Source: Hypericum androsaemum
Lineage: Eukaryota; Streptophyta; Magnoliopsida; Malpighiales; Hypericaceae
Reading direction: 5' to 3'
DNA length: 64,000 nucleotides
Assembly: GCA_963995505.1 (NCBI GenBank)
Contig: OZ023180.1
Coordinates: 1,984,501-2,048,500 of the forward strand
The notes beneath the pieces are model-generated. The model saw only the letters and a program-made list of their open reading frames with translations. It did no database searches and was not told the DNA's origin. A program made the position numbers and the translations under genes. Of this stretch, positions 45,579-57,927 are shown piece after piece; the first letter of the stretch is position 1; each line of letters opens with the position of its first letter.

Positions 45579-46439
45579 TTGTCAATAATTTTTCTGTTGA
45601 TACTAGTTTCTGCGGACATTTACTGACCGACTAATCAGGTTCTTATTAATAAGATCTTTAAATAATTACAACATTTTGTATATGGAAGCTTAGCTCAGCG
45701 CATATAGTATCTACTTGAAGATGCATCAGCTTTCGAGTCTCCTTGAATTTCTGTTAGCGCCATCGTATCTACTTTTTATGATATAAGTAAAAGTATATTA
45801 AGGAATAATAAGAACAGAACAACATCCATCATTATAGACGAAATACTCCCAAAGCAAATTACACCACAAAACCCCAGAACATATTTTGTTATTACTATGG
45901 GGTCCTGAAGCACAAGAGGATTTTACTCGTTGGTTGGTGTCAATTAGGTGGTCTGTGGACTTTTGTTGCTTTCCACGGCGCTTTTGGATCCAAGTGGGGA
46001 GGGAAGACAAGACCTGCTCACCGACAAGCATTCAGGAAGAGAGATAAATCTTGTCCCGCTAAGTCCGAGGCATATCTCGACCAAAAAATTCACTCCTTGA
46101 TTCGGATTGAGATGGTATGGTGAAGAAACTATTGGTCATAAGACGTCTTCTAAAAAATGACTCGATTTCTCGAATTCTAGATAACCTAAAAGATAGCGCC
46201 ATTGTATCTACTTAGTGCAGTGATTGGTACAATCTACTCGTAATCCAGTGAGATTTACTTTCCATGGATCATTAATGGTCGGACCGTTGCAACTTTAAGT
46301 TTGATTTGGGATGGAAAGATATTAATGCGGCCTCTTATGAATTCGTCCTGGCGAATCATTTTCAAGCTTACTAGGATCTTTTTCTAGGATCTACAAAACG
46401 TTCTTCTTGATTATGTGCGGCAAGTTCACTCCTCGCTTC
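45579..46439. other. Spacer
   Basis: AT-rich, with no gene recognised. It may be decayed LINE sequence upstream of the RNase H relic that follows. Confidence 0.4.
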
Positions 46440-46866
46440 GAACCGCCCAAGATGATTTTGGAAAGTGCTTCCTATAGATCAAATTATTTTTGGAAGAGGC
46501 TAGCTTGGGATAGAGGCTATAACTACGTGATTGTGAAAACAGACTCGCATGTTGCGGTGTGATGTCTAATCGAGTGCGTAGTAAGTATTTATTCACTGTC
46601 GTTTCGTGATTAATTATCAAAATCTCATTGATCGTCATTAGTGCGTGGAGGTTCTACACTGCTATCGTAAAAGCAACCAAGTTGTGGATCGAATTTCTAA
46701 TTATGCCCTTACTTTCCCCTTTGATTTTCATGTTCTAGATGTTCCCCCGACTGATTGCATTCCTTTGCTGGAGCAGGATATTGCTGGCCTGGGCTCTGTT
46801 CGTTTGGTTGCTCTGTAAACTTTGTTACTCTTTTAATGATATCATCATTACCACACAAAAAAAACC
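46440..46866 (+). pseudogene. LINE RNase H C-terminal relic
   Basis: The broken plus-strand reading includes RGYNYVIVKTDSHVAV (about 46510) and the plant LINE C-terminal phrase FDFHVLDVPPTDCIPLLEQD (about 46723-46785), ending LVAL-stop near 46818. A TTTTAATGATATCATCATT tail and an A run (46857-46866) follow, as at LINE 3' ends. Stops and frameshifts are frequent. It is a different lineage from the LINE at 13432-19570. Confidence 0.7.
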
Positions 46867-47244
46867 AAATCAAGAATGAAAAACAACCAGCACAATCAGC
46901 TTATATTTACATAATTAATTCCCCCCTCCTTTTTCTCGCTTTTTCCCCCTTCCTACCCTCCTCCCATCGATCCTCCCTCTTCGGAACGATCGATGGCCAG
47001 ACAGAAGTCTAGCAAGAAATAAATTTGGCAAATCAATATATATATATATCCATCGTTTTTTTATTGGTGTATTTCCGCGCCGTACATATATTTATTTGGG
47101 CAATAGCACTTTTCGGGTTACATGCAAAGCATGTGGGCCGCGTACGTGAACGCAGCTATGTTGCGCTAATACGGCGCCGTTTCCCATAATGATTTTCCCC
47201 TCTTCTGCTTTATTCTAATTATTATTGGAACCCGATTCGCAAGA
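46867..47244 (+). promoter_or_regulatory. Upstream region of the DRIP-like gene
   Basis: Contains a C-rich patch (46920-46990), a short TA run (47035-47050) and T-rich sequence before the ATG. TATA-like 'catatatttattt' near 47084. Assignment rests on position only. Confidence 0.35.
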
Positions 47245-49134
47245 ATGACGACGACAAAGACGACGAGTACGACGTCGGAGAGCGAAGGCAACGAGGCAGC
47301 GGCCACGACGATGGTAATTAAAGTCGAAAGGGAGAAGGTAGCGGCGTGCATGACGTGTCCGATATGCAACGGACTCTTCACCGACGCCACCACCATCTCC
47401 GAGTGCCTCCATACCTGTCAGCTCCCTCTCCTTCTCCCCCTCTCTCGCTTTTCTTATTTATCTCGTTTTAAATAGAGTTCGACAATATTTACGACAAGTG
47501 TTTTAATTAGTTAATTTAATTGTGGACAGTCTGCAGAAAATGCATACGCGACAAGATTACGGGGGAGACGCTGTACCAATGCCCGGTGTGCAATATTAAC
47601 TTAGGTGGTGCTCCCATAGAGAAACTCAGGTACCCTTTTTAATTTGCTGATTAATTACTTCCAAAACCTAGCTACAATTTTGATTATACCACGACATTAT
47701 CATATCCCTAGTTATCGGTGAGAGTTGGTCTAAACAGTCGGATTCTATTGAGCAATGTGGCTTAATATCTCGAGTTCGAATACTGTGAACGAGAGAAACT
47801 ACTAGCAAAGCCAACCCCATGTGCTCAACTTTGGATCATGATACCAAAGGTTTATTGACCGAAAATACATACAGTTAGTTTAGCTATAGAATTGTTGGAC
47901 CATATTTAGAGATGATTCTTTCAATAGTGTAGTTTTCATTCGTAAGGGCTTGGTCCCGAAATCTAATTAACGGAATTCAATTCTCTTACCACTCGATGAT
48001 TCCTCTGGTGTTGCTTCACAGAGCGGACCACAGTCTGCAAGTCCTGAGGGCCAAAATCTTCTGTCAAACAGTTCCGGAAGCTGAAGCTCATGCACTGCTA
48101 TCATCAGGCAGAAGAATAAAGGAAAGATCCATCTGCTCGTTGGTTCTTGGTTGTAAATCATCTAAAGTATCAGTGAACTGCCAGGGCCGGAAAAGAACTA
48201 CGCCTGTTAGTATCGGGAAGAAGAAGCTTAAGATTTCATGCCAAAGGGAGGAACCGGATGGCGAGAAAGCTGATTTGTTGAGGCCCTTAATTAGTCTGGT
48301 TGATGCTTCAAGCAAATCAGAGCCAAAGAAGTCCGTTCTGCAGGAAGCTGATGATCAAGTAGAGCAACCTGATGTAGGCAGCGACGAGGTCCAAGCGCCG
48401 AAAGAAACTATTAAAGAGCGCAGAGGCAACGAGACAGGAGAAGTCACTCAGGATTTGAACATGCCAGCACGGATTGCAGTGGACTCGGAAAGTAAAAGTG
48501 GTGAAAGATTCTGTCCGATTTGGTTCTCCTTGATTGCTTCCAACAACCAGTGAGATCTCTCTTCCTTACCCTTTTGTTCTAATGCTGATCATCCGAAGTT
48601 CGATCATGTGGTTCCGTTGCGTCTCTTCGGATCTTTGATATCATCGGTTAATGATTCAGGCGAGGAGTTCCGCCCTTGCCGCAGATATCTTCTTGCTACT
48701 TGAGGGTCAAGTGAGAGCTTCTATTGTCTCTATTCCCTACCTGCTGCACGCACATATATGATGCTGGTTTGTGATTCCATCTTTTATTCCAGGGACGGCC
48801 GCTTGCCTGTTTCGACTATTAAGAAGTATTTAGTGCAGAAACTCGGACTAGCTAGCGACGCCGAGGTAAACTTTTCTCATCATTCATAAAACCGAAGTTG
48901 CAGAACTAGTAATCCTTTATCCGAGAGGTACTAAGCCTTACATGGAACTTGTCACAGGTTGAGATCTGGTTACAAGGGCAGCCAGTTGTTCCAACACTGC
49001 AGCTCCACAACCTGGTCGACTGGTGGCTACGAACAACACCTGCAGATTCAGAGAGAACGAACGTGACCGTAGGAAGCTCCGCCAAGGAGTTTGTGATGGT
49101 TCTTTTGTATGGCCGGAAAACTCGACCTTCGTAA
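47245..49134 (+). CDS. DRIP-like RING E3 ubiquitin ligase
   Basis: Exons 47245-47416, 47530-47629, 48022-48549, 48660-48710, 48793-48865 and 48958-49134 join in frame to 366 aa. The N-terminal C3HC4 RING runs C38, C41, C54, H56, C59, C62, C75, C78, followed by EKLRADHSLQVLRAKIF, which is characteristic of DREB2A-interacting proteins (DRIP1/2) and related BMI1/PCGF-type RING proteins. Residues about 110-250 are a charged, low-similarity linker. The C-terminus (WFSLIA, LPQISSCYLRVKDG, IKKYLVQKLGL, LQLHNLVDWWL, GSSAKEFVMVL) is the RAWUL-like domain. In Arabidopsis, DRIPs ubiquitinate DREB2A and limit drought responses. The same role here is inference. The protein is a little shorter than Arabidopsis DRIPs (about 420 aa), mainly in the linker. 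It is convergent with the PRA1 gene, 261 bp away. Confidence 0.92.
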
Positions 49135-49395
49135 ACAGGACTGAGACATCGACCGACGGATCGGATCTCTATTTACCACCAGATAGCAACACACACAGCA
49201 GAACAACTGCAGGAACTTGCTGCAAATGTCACATTCTTCTGCTGATGCAAAACTTATTGCATTCTCATAATTCGAACCCGAGACCTAGAGGTTAAAATTT
49301 CACACGAAAAATAAAACCTAATCCAAGTTTTCCCCTAACAATGTAAATTAGCTTCTTCTTTTTTTCCCAAAAATTTAAATTGAAGACGAAGAAGA

Positions 49396-49965
49396 CTACA
49401 CGCTATCCCGGAGCTGACCGTAGTCATCATCGGAGAGCAAATCGGAGTAGGTGGCGGTGTTCCTCTCGTAGTAGTCCTCCACGAGATCGTCCGTACTCCT
49501 CAAAACGGCGTGCAAAAACTCCAAAACGGCGCCCACCGAGGCTCCCACCAGCAAGCTCCCCCACGCGGAGGCCCAGACCAGGACGATCACCGTGATTCCG
49601 GCCAGGAGGATCGCGATGAGGCCGTCGGGAACCTCCCGGCCGCCGAGGCGTTGCGGCTGGTCGTCGTCCCGGGCGAAGAAGAGGAACACCCACGCCGCGG
49701 CCACGAGGAGGAGCGCCAGAAGGGAGAGCGGCCGCAGGAGGAGGCTAAGGGAGAGGGCGGCGGCGACCACCACGGCGTAGTTGTAGCGGAAGCGGGTGAG
49801 GTTCTGGGCGATCCGGGTGGGGGTCTCGGAGAGCGGAGAAGGGAGGCTCAGCGCGGTGGGGTCCAGGAAGACCGACCACGGTGGACGCGTGGCGGCCAGC
49901 GATTGGACGCCTCGCCTCATCTTGGAAGCGAACCCTACCTCTTCCCCTCCTCCAAGGTTGGCCAT
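49396..49965 (-). CDS. PRA1 family (prenylated Rab acceptor) membrane protein
   Basis: Single-exon, 189 aa. PRA1/YIP3 proteins sit in ER, Golgi and endosomal membranes and help place prenylated Rab GTPases. The family core is visible: RPPWSVFLDPTALSLP (about 27-42), RIAQNLTRFRYNYAVVV (about 51-67), then two paired hydrophobic stretches (about 64-95 and 113-149) separated by a charged DDDQPQRLGG loop. The acidic C-terminal tail (DDLVEDYYE, DLLSDDDYG) resembles ER-export signals of plant PRA1s. The length fits the family, and absence of introns is usual. The start has a second in-frame ATG at residue 16, but the first gives the typical N-terminus. Confidence 0.93.
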   Translation of the reverse strand: MANLGGGEEVGFASKMRRGVQSLAATRPPWSVFLDPTALSLPSPLSETPTRIAQNLTRFRYNYAVVVAAALSLSLLLRPLSLLALLLVAAAWVFLFFARDDDQPQRLGGREVPDGLIAILLAGITVIVLVWASAWGSLLVGASVGAVLEFLHAVLRSTDDLVEDYYERNTATYSDLLSDDDYGQLRDSV

Positions 49966-50793
49966 CTTCTTCTTCTTCTTCTTCTCTGGCTTCGATGATA
50001 AATAAAAGGGAAAACTATCTGGGGATTGGTCAACGCATTGGGTTTGCCGGTCATTAGAGAGCTCTGTCTTCTCTTGCTCTTCCGTTGACTTTGACTGGAT
50101 CCTTTTTTACTTCGTCCCTTTCTCTATGGGCTTGAGAAGCCCATCATGAGATGATCCGGCCCAAACGCTGGGCTCATCATTTCCTCGAACCCGTGTCCTA
50201 CATATATATATTGTAATAGAAGAAAGAACTTCGTTTTAGATCGGATACCAATAGGGATGGCAATTAGACTGCTGTCTTTCGGGACAAGGACATGAATACA
50301 AATAGAATTTTGTCCCGATTCTACCATAATTTTTAAAAATAATATAGATATATTAATTACTAAACATAATGCCAAATTTTCAATATCAACCTACCCAATT
50401 TTTTTTGGGTTATTTATATTGATTTGTTTTAATAAAAAAATTAATTACTTTCACATTTTTCGGTGTACTTGTTATTTGAGAACAATAAAATGATACTTTA
50501 ATTTTTTTTAATAAAATAATTTTTAAATAAAATAGATCTGAGGATCTTGCTGATTGTGCCAAATTTTTATGATCCACCCTTCAAAAAGAGGGTAAAAATT
50601 TCGTTAATATGAATACTACCCGGATTCTATCCATCGCCATATTCCTATATATGAAAACACAAAAATATCCCTGCATCTCACTAACTATTCATGCATCTCA
50701 GCTCAATAGAATCATTCTCCATCAACTACTAGCCAGTTACATTTATACATATACATCATATAGTACTCTAGTCTCACCGAAGCTGCCTAGGAA
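49966..50793. other. Shared upstream region of the PRA1 and ankyrin genes
   Basis: The two genes diverge from here. Positions 49966-50120 are C/T-rich leader of the PRA1 gene (minus strand). Positions 50240-50560 are AT-rich, with a 'gggatggcaatta' phrase seen in dispersed plant repeats. A TATA-like 'catttatacatatac' near 50740 lies just upstream of the ankyrin ATG. Confidence 0.4.
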
Positions 50794-53589
50794 ATGGGAA
50801 CATCTTCTTGCACCAAAGCTAATCTGACCGATGGTCTCCACTTAAACAAAAATCGAGCAAGTACCCGTTCCTACATGGATCCTGACCTGTACAAGGCAGC
50901 AGAGGAAGGCCACATAGATCTCTTCCTAACCAAACACAATGGTACCAAGACCAACCTATCCCTCCTAGTAACCCCAACTAACAACACGATCCTCCACATC
51001 TACCTGTCCTCCAACTCCCCATCCGGAAAGCCCCGCCCCTTCGTCGACGCGGTCCTCGACCTGTCCCCATCCCTGCTCCTGCAAGTCAACAACGACGGGG
51101 ACACCCCTCTCCACCTCGCTGCCAGGTTCGGGCACTTCGAAGTCGTGAGAGCCCTCGTGGACCGCGCGGAGTCTGCGTTCGAGGACGTGGAGAGCAGCAG
51201 CGGGGGCGCCAGGGAGATGCTGCAGATGGTGAACAAGAACAAGGACGCGGCACTCCACGAGGCGGTAAGGGGGAACCACCTCCAGGTGGTGAAGGAGCTG
51301 GTCAGGGAGTACCCTGACGTGGCCTACGAGGCCAACGGCGACGAGGAGACGCCGCTCTATATAGCTGCCGTGAGAGGGTATCCACGGCTGGTCGACGAGA
51401 TACTTGAGAGTTGCACGGTGGTGAGCTCAGCTGCATGCGGCCCTCATGGGAGGACTGCTTTGCATGCCGCCCTCATGCGTCACGATTATGACTTTGGTAA
51501 GCTTTAAGGTAATTGGTCGATTGCCTTCGGGACACGAGATTAATCTGCTCAATACAAATATGTTAAGGTTGTGGTTGTTGAACTTCGACTTTGACCTCCG
51601 CCCATACGTTTATCTTCTGAATTAAGTGGAGTTAGTAGTGCTTGCGCAAGGTTTGTTCATGACTTAGACGGCATATTTTAAAAAAGAATAAAGAGGAGAT
51701 CGTATAATTTGAATTGCATCACTTAATTTGGACAAACTGTTAAATAAACCACAAAAAATGGTGTCAAATTTTACCAACTTCTCTAAGGTGACCTCAGTAA
51801 AGATTTTTCCTTAATAGTTCTTTAATATCATTGGATATCTTTGAAAACAGTAGTTACATGTGATTATAACATACTCTAGATTAGTCAATATTTCAAAATT
51901 CTTGCAAGCTCGAATTTATATTAGTCGACTTATGTCAGGATAATAGGTGATATTAATCGAAAGAAACGAAATCGGATTCGGTGTTGACAACGTGACTTTA
52001 GCAGTACCAATCTGACAACATGACTAACGGCAGCACATCACAACGACGGTACATCACAGTGACACATCAATTTTTCAATGGCACATTAGGCAATGTACTA
52101 CTATACTTTGTGATATGCCGTTGAAAAATTGATATGTCACTGTGTGATGTGCCGTGGTTTTCTTTGTTGTTCGATTGGCAGCACCTAATTCAATCCCGAA
52201 AAAAACATACTTGTGGGTTGAATTTCGTTGGTTTTTTTACATGAGAATTTTCGTTGATATCAGAGAAACCCATAACAGACAAGAAGACGTTCATGGTGGA
52301 AGCAGAAACCAACAGGTGGAAATGGATCGACCACACCGAGAGCATCCGCTACAGACTATCCAATACCTCTGCAATGATAAACAAAATGCTGCAGAAGAGA
52401 AACTGTTTGGTGAGTGAAGCTGACGAATTCGGATGGACCCCGCTACACTACGCGGTGTACTACAACCCGCACGAAGCTGTCTCCACCGTGACAACGTTGC
52501 TAAGCCACGACAGGTCCGTCGCGTACCGAGGCGAGGCCTCGAAGAACGCGACGGCCCTTCACCTGGCTGCATGCTTGGGCTACGTCTCGATCATGAAAGA
52601 GATGATATCTCATTGCCCTGATTGCTGCGAGCTCGTGGATGATCGAGGGTGGAACTTTGTTCATTATGCTGTGGTTAGCAAGAGCTACGAGGCGCTGAGG
52701 TTCTGCCTCGACGACTCTGCGTTTGCTAATCTGGTTAATGCGAGGGACGATGGAGGAAACACGCCGATCCATCTGCTCGCTGCTTCGACGCCCGAGTTGC
52801 CGCACCTCGTGCACCGTAGGAAGTGGGTTGATTTGGATGCACTCAACAGGCAGAAGGTTAGATGCACGGACATCTCGAGGAATGTCTTTCCTAAGGTTAA
52901 GGTTAGTCCATGTACTCTTTTAACTCCGAATTTCCATGTAACACACAGACACACGTAGATTAACTGGGGTAAGAGTTGTTCTGTTCGTGCACCAGGAGGA
53001 CATATTAGAAGAAATGGAAGATCTACCTATTGGACCCCGAGGAAAGCTTGTTGTGACACGGAAAGGTTACTGGGAAGGGAAAGATATGCGCCAAATATTC
53101 AACAGAGCCAAGGACTCTCACTTGGTGGTCTCTGCACTCATTGCAACCGTGACGTTTGCAGCGGCCTTCACCCTGCCCGGCGGAACAGATAATGGCAGGG
53201 CGTCTCTGAACCACAGCTCAACCTTCAAAGCGTTTGTCGCAACCGATGCCATCGCGCTGGTCTTATCGATTTCTGCAGTGCTCATCCACTTCGCTGCAGC
53301 GGCTATCAACATAGACGACCATCACAAGTGGCTGTTCCATGCGGAGATATGGTTTACTATAATTGCCATGATAGCAATGGTCATTGCATTCGTCACCGGA
53401 ATGTACGCAGTGCTAATACCTTCCTCTCCGATAGCTGTATCGGTTTGCGTCATCGGATCGACCTTCTTCTTTTTCCAGCTTTATATGATTACTATGAAAG
53501 TAAGAGCAGCCGGATGTAAGAAGACTCGCTCTTCTAGGCATGCGATGAGAGCGGGATCAGAAGCCACAGATGCTGGTTTCTTGAGTTGA
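50794..53589 (+). CDS. Ankyrin-repeat membrane protein with PGG domain (ACD6/ITN1-like)
   Basis: Exons 50794-51496, 52264-52901 and 52996-53589 join in frame to 644 aa. The N-terminal half has ankyrin repeats: TILHIYL, DTPLHLAARFGHFEVVRAL, AALHEAVRGNHLQVVKEL, TPLYIAAVRGYPRLVDEI, TALHAAL, TPLHYAVYYN, TALHLAACLGYVSIMKEM, WNFVHYAV and TPIHLLA. The C-terminus carries the PGG domain (LVVSALIATVTFAAAFTLPGG, about 490-510) and further hydrophobic helices to about 625, about four in all. Relatives include ACD6, a plasma-membrane regulator of salicylic-acid defence and cell death, and ITN1. Such genes occur in large families, so the exact role is unassigned. Exon 1 is GC-rich. The gene is convergent with the FRIGIDA-like gene, 379 bp apart. 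Intron 1 (767 bp) carries a small foldback element. Confidence 0.92.
52040..52158. repeat. Foldback sequence in intron 1 of the ankyrin gene
   Basis: Inverted arms at about 52054-52092 ('gtacatcacagtgacacatc', 'aatttttcaatggcac') and 52112-52153 read as reverse complements with a few mismatches. The size is that of a small MITE. No clear target duplication found. Confidence 0.65.
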
Positions 53590-53968
53590 CCATCAAAATA
53601 AACACTCAGCTTACCTATGTATCGATCGTTAGCTGAATCAGTTGCATGTGTACTTTCTGGATCAAGATCATCAGCATTGCACATCCGCGAATGGAAATAA
53701 ACGCGTAGATGGACATTAACAAACACCAGTTTCTATGTAGACAGCTTTATGGCACTTCAAAAGTATTCTAAGCTAGTTACTTGTCTAACTAAGTATATAC
53801 CAGGATGCTAATCTTCTGAAGCTTTAACTCCAACTAGAAACTGACTACACAGGTGATACCCATCTGCTCTGCAGACCAGAGTGCTTCTTCGACATGCCTG
53901 CACTACACATATTAATGGAAAGCGGGCGTGTAACTAACTAGCATGAAGTCTCTTGTGAGGCTGCCAAG

Positions 53969-56905
53969 CTATTGCTTGAAATTAAGGGTACGCCTTCTTC
54001 TAGATTCATGAAACTCTGTGGCTTGAGGCACAAAGCGTGTATCACTGTAGGAATCCGTCCTGGGACGCTTCTGGTGCTGTTGCAACAGACTCTGTGGATC
54101 TGGCTGATAGCATGGAGGATTAACCTGTGGATTTATAAAGCCAGAGGTAGCTTCGGGACGATAGTTCTGTACTTGTGCGTGTTGAGAGACCAAGGGCGCG
54201 GGAGTTGGAGCACGGAGCCATGTGCTTATCCTCTCGTTTTCCAGCTTGGCCATCTCTTCATTGATGCACTCCACGGACGCAAAGTCAAGCTTGAATTCCA
54301 GAATGAAGCTTGATATGGCTCTCAAAGCTTCCAGTTCACTGTCCACAAACCAATCCTGCCACGGACTCGACACATTCGGTAAAAGGGAACCGGAGTCATG
54401 AGAACAGGTAGAGTAACCATCTTTGAGGGAGTTCATTTCATAATTCAAGATCCATGCTTCCATCCGTCTTTTCTCCATGAATCTTTTCAGTAATGGTTCG
54501 ATTGGAAACTCGCTAGCTAGGCCAAAGGAACATATAAACATTGCAGCCTCCATATGCCTTTTCTTTTGCATCAGCAGTCTGATAAAATCTACAACACCAT
54601 GCATTTAATCAGAAATACATCATAATTGGAAGTACACTGCCATGAAATCAGAAAATTGGAGGCAAGAAAACTACCTGGCATCCTATTACCGAAACCGAGT
54701 CTCCAACATATTTCAGGAGCATGTTTGCTCTGAGAAATCATCATAATAAGCTCCAGAATGTCTCCGTCTATGAAAGAATCTGCCACTCCATATACAATCA
54801 AAAACAGCAAAAATGCCATAGCCTCCACAGGATTCTCATCCTCCAAACTCATGCCTGACTTCCAGCGTTTTGCTAGGGGAATTGATGCATCTTTGACCTG
54901 GGAGGTTACTTTAGGCGAGACTTGCATCAGGTACTTCATCAATTGAAACCTCTCTCTGAACTTATCAGCCGGAAAGCCTTGCCGACGAAATAAATCCAAC
55001 ACTTCCTTTGATGGGTCTTGAAGACCAAAAAATCTTTCTGAAGCTTCATATTTCATCAACTTCATAATACGGCGGCTATCGCTTATGATTGCAGACAGAC
55101 TTCTTCCGTCTGTCTTATTATCGGCCTGGAAATTTGCTGAAGGTAGAGAATTGGTGGCATTGCTGGCTCGCATGGCTTCATTTTTTTCAATCTTCACTTG
55201 AATTGAAGGGAGTAGGCATGCTGTCAATTTGAAAGAATAAATGTTCAGCTTATGATAAGAACATTCTCTTGCAGATTTTAACAGCAGGCTGCTATGATGA
55301 AGAACAACTACATCGGCATAAAAGGCAGAAACGCGAAAAAAATTGTAGTCGACAAATGAGAACTTCTTGGTAAGTAAGAACTATGGATTTGACTATCTGT
55401 TGCGTGTCAATCGTACATTTAGCATATCTTCCAATATGATCATTCAAAGGATGGATGTTTGTCCTCTGAACAATGATGAATCAGTTTAATGACATAATCG
55501 ACAAATTTAATCAGGAATCAGAGAGAGACTTACCATACATATCATCTTCCAGATTTTCAAGTTGTCTGGTGAATAGCTCAGTCTGTGTCAGCATAAGTTT
55601 CTGCTGGCATTCTTCAAGAGTTTTTCTCACCAAATCGAGTTCCTTCTCTCTCGACTCACGCTCCTCTGAATATTTGGCTACTGCTTTCGTGAGAGGATTT
55701 TCTTGTTCCTCCAGTACTCTGTGCGCTGCCTGCATTGCTTTAGTCTTGTCATGAACTTTTTCGACAGATTCTTTTACCAAATGAAGCTCCGTTTGTTTCA
55801 ACTCGAGTTCATCGTTGCATTCTTTGATTGCGCCTTTAATCGACGTCGAGGCGTTCTGATGCAATTCGAGTTCCTTCATTTTCTCTTTGACGGAAATGTC
55901 CAAAGAAGCTAACTTGTTTTCTTTCATTTCAGCATCTCGAGCATACCTTTCAAGTGACTGATGTGCATCATTGCATCGACTCTCCATCTCCTTGAGCTGC
56001 TTTGTCTTCTCCTCAATATCTATTGTAATTGAATTAAGATGACCCTTTCTCAGTTCAAGATTTTTCAGGCTCTCTTTGATTGATCCGAAGATTTTTCTCA
56101 GCTCCTTCTCGGCCAAATCACGCTTTTGAGAAGTTTTCTCTATTGCACTGGTCATACTCTTATATTGCTCCTCTTTCTTCTCAAGTTCTTCATTATTCTC
56201 CCGAATCAGCTCTTTAATTGAATCAAGACGACTAACTTCTTCCCCAAGCTCCTTTGACTTCTTTTGCATGGACTTTTGAACTTCGTCAAGCTTCTTCTCT
56301 TTCGATTTGAGCTCCTTCGAACGGTGCCTGATCAAGTCCTCTGTTCTTTGCAAATCATGATTTCTTGATTCAAGACTCTTCTTTGACTCATCAAGCATAA
56401 TGCCAACCGAAACCAACTGTGTCTCCTTATCTTGAAGCTCTGTCCTAGAACCCTCCAACGATTTCTGAACCCCTGCCAATTGCTGGCCTTTGGCACTCAG
56501 CTCCTCGCTACACTCTCCGAGCTCCTTGCGCGTCAACGCCAACTCGATCTCCTTGCAAAGCAACTGCAAGTTGCACTCCTCAATCTCCCTCTCAACCAAA
56601 CCCCTATCCCTCTCCATTGCCTCAAACTCCCTAATCTTCTCATCCACACACTTAGACTTGGACTCCAACTCTTCGGACCACCTCCTAAGCTGTTCCTCCT
56701 TCTCCTCCAATTGCTTCTCCCCCAAGTCAACTCTTTTTCCCCGTTCCACCAAACATTCCTTCACGGTCCTTAGATGATCATTCAACCCTTCCCATTCAGA
56801 ACAAAACTCCAAAATCGAATAAGCATTGGTGTGGACTTGACCACACAAGGAACCCATCTTCTCCAACTTTTCATCTTCCAATTTCAAGCTCCCAATGCTG
56901 TCCAT
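53969..56905 (-). CDS. FRIGIDA-like protein with long N-terminal coiled coil
   Basis: Exons on the minus strand are 56905-55534, 55220-54675 and 54588-53969, joining in frame to 845 aa. Residues about 60-450 form a long Glu/Lys/Leu heptad-rich coiled coil. The FRIGIDA domain follows at about 495-730: LFRRQGFPADKFRERFQLM, ICWRLGFGNRMPDFI, and the helix AAMFICSFGLASEFPIEPLLKRF. The C-terminal ~100 residues are Pro/Gln-rich with basic KRPRT and SRRRR clusters that could be nuclear signals. FRIGIDA is a scaffold of a complex that raises FLC transcription in Arabidopsis, and FRL proteins are its wider family. The long coiled coil points to the FRL5-like class. In a non-brassica plant the target is unknown. 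A young copia element sits about 430 bp upstream of the ATG. Confidence 0.92.
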
Positions 56906-57336
56906 TGCAAAATTGTCCTAACCCCAAAACAAAACAAAACACCATACGTAAAAAGTTCCAACCTTTATTGAAGAACAACGCACTAACAGTACAAAAATAT
57001 TGAAAAATAGAAGAACCCACAAAAAAGTTCCAACCTTTATAGTCCTAACACAAGGACGTACAAGACCATGTTCTGGGGTGGCAAGAAAACAAGGAAAGTA
57101 GCTATCTTTTTTTATGAATTTAAACTTAGTCGGGTTGGCCTAATCTTCGAAACTTTAGATTTTTTTTTCATTTTTGCCGGGAGTGAAAATTGACCCATCA
57201 ATCCCGAAAACAAGTTAGAATCTGTTGGCATATTTTCCATTAAGCATTGTTAAAGTAGCTAAGTTAAAGTTCAAGGCACATTACCTTAACAAGCTCGTGG
57301 GTCGTCGCCCTTGGAGTCTCCCGAGCCAGCAGATAC
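56906..57336 (-). promoter_or_regulatory. Proximal 5' flank of the FRIGIDA-like gene
   Basis: Retained 430 bp between the ATG and the copia insertion. The 19-bp string AAAAAGTTCCAACCTTTAT occurs at 56950-56968 and again at 57022-57040. A long T run lies near 57160. No clear TATA box on the minus strand, so the true promoter or first non-coding exon may lie beyond the insertion. Confidence 0.4.
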
Positions 57337-57835
57337 TGTTGGGAAACACGAGGGCCCCAAACACCACACGAACAATACCGGAGCTAGAGATCGATGACAA
57401 ACACAAAGGAAACTCACGCACACAAGAATACGACACAAAAATTTGGTCACCCGGTTCGATCTAAACCGATCTACGTCCGGGGGCGTACCAAGCCAGGAGA
57501 TTTCACTATATCAAGCTCGATCTACACTCTAGAGCTTCACTCGCTCAACAATGGTGTTTCTCTCTCCTCTTCTCTCTCTGTCTCTCTCTCTCTCTCTACA
57601 CAAGGAAGAAGATACAGGAATAGTGACTGAGAGGTGGGTATTTATAGTGCCCACAGCCTAGGACTATTTGGTGTCGGCAGGGGCAAAATCGTCCACCAGA
57701 AATCACATTTCTGGCCGCGGATGAATAGTACCCAGTCAACATGTGAACAGTGAAAAGTCAACATGTGAACAGTAACTCCGTATATTCAACGCGTAAACAG
57801 TAACTCCGTATAGTACGAAGTCTCCATACCCAACA
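57337..57835 (-). mobile_element. 3' LTR of the young copia
   Basis: 499 bp. The sequence GTCAACATGTGAACAG is doubled at about 57737-57775, the only difference from the 5' LTR. A CT microsatellite lies at 57575-57596 and TATA-like ACTATAAATACCC (minus strand) near 57640. Confidence 0.95.
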
Positions 57836-57927
57836 ATCTCCCACCTGGAGACTGACCTCAACACTTGTCACCATTCACTTGATGACCTCCTTCTCCTCTT
57901 CACTGCTTGGTACGCCGGGTCTCTTCT

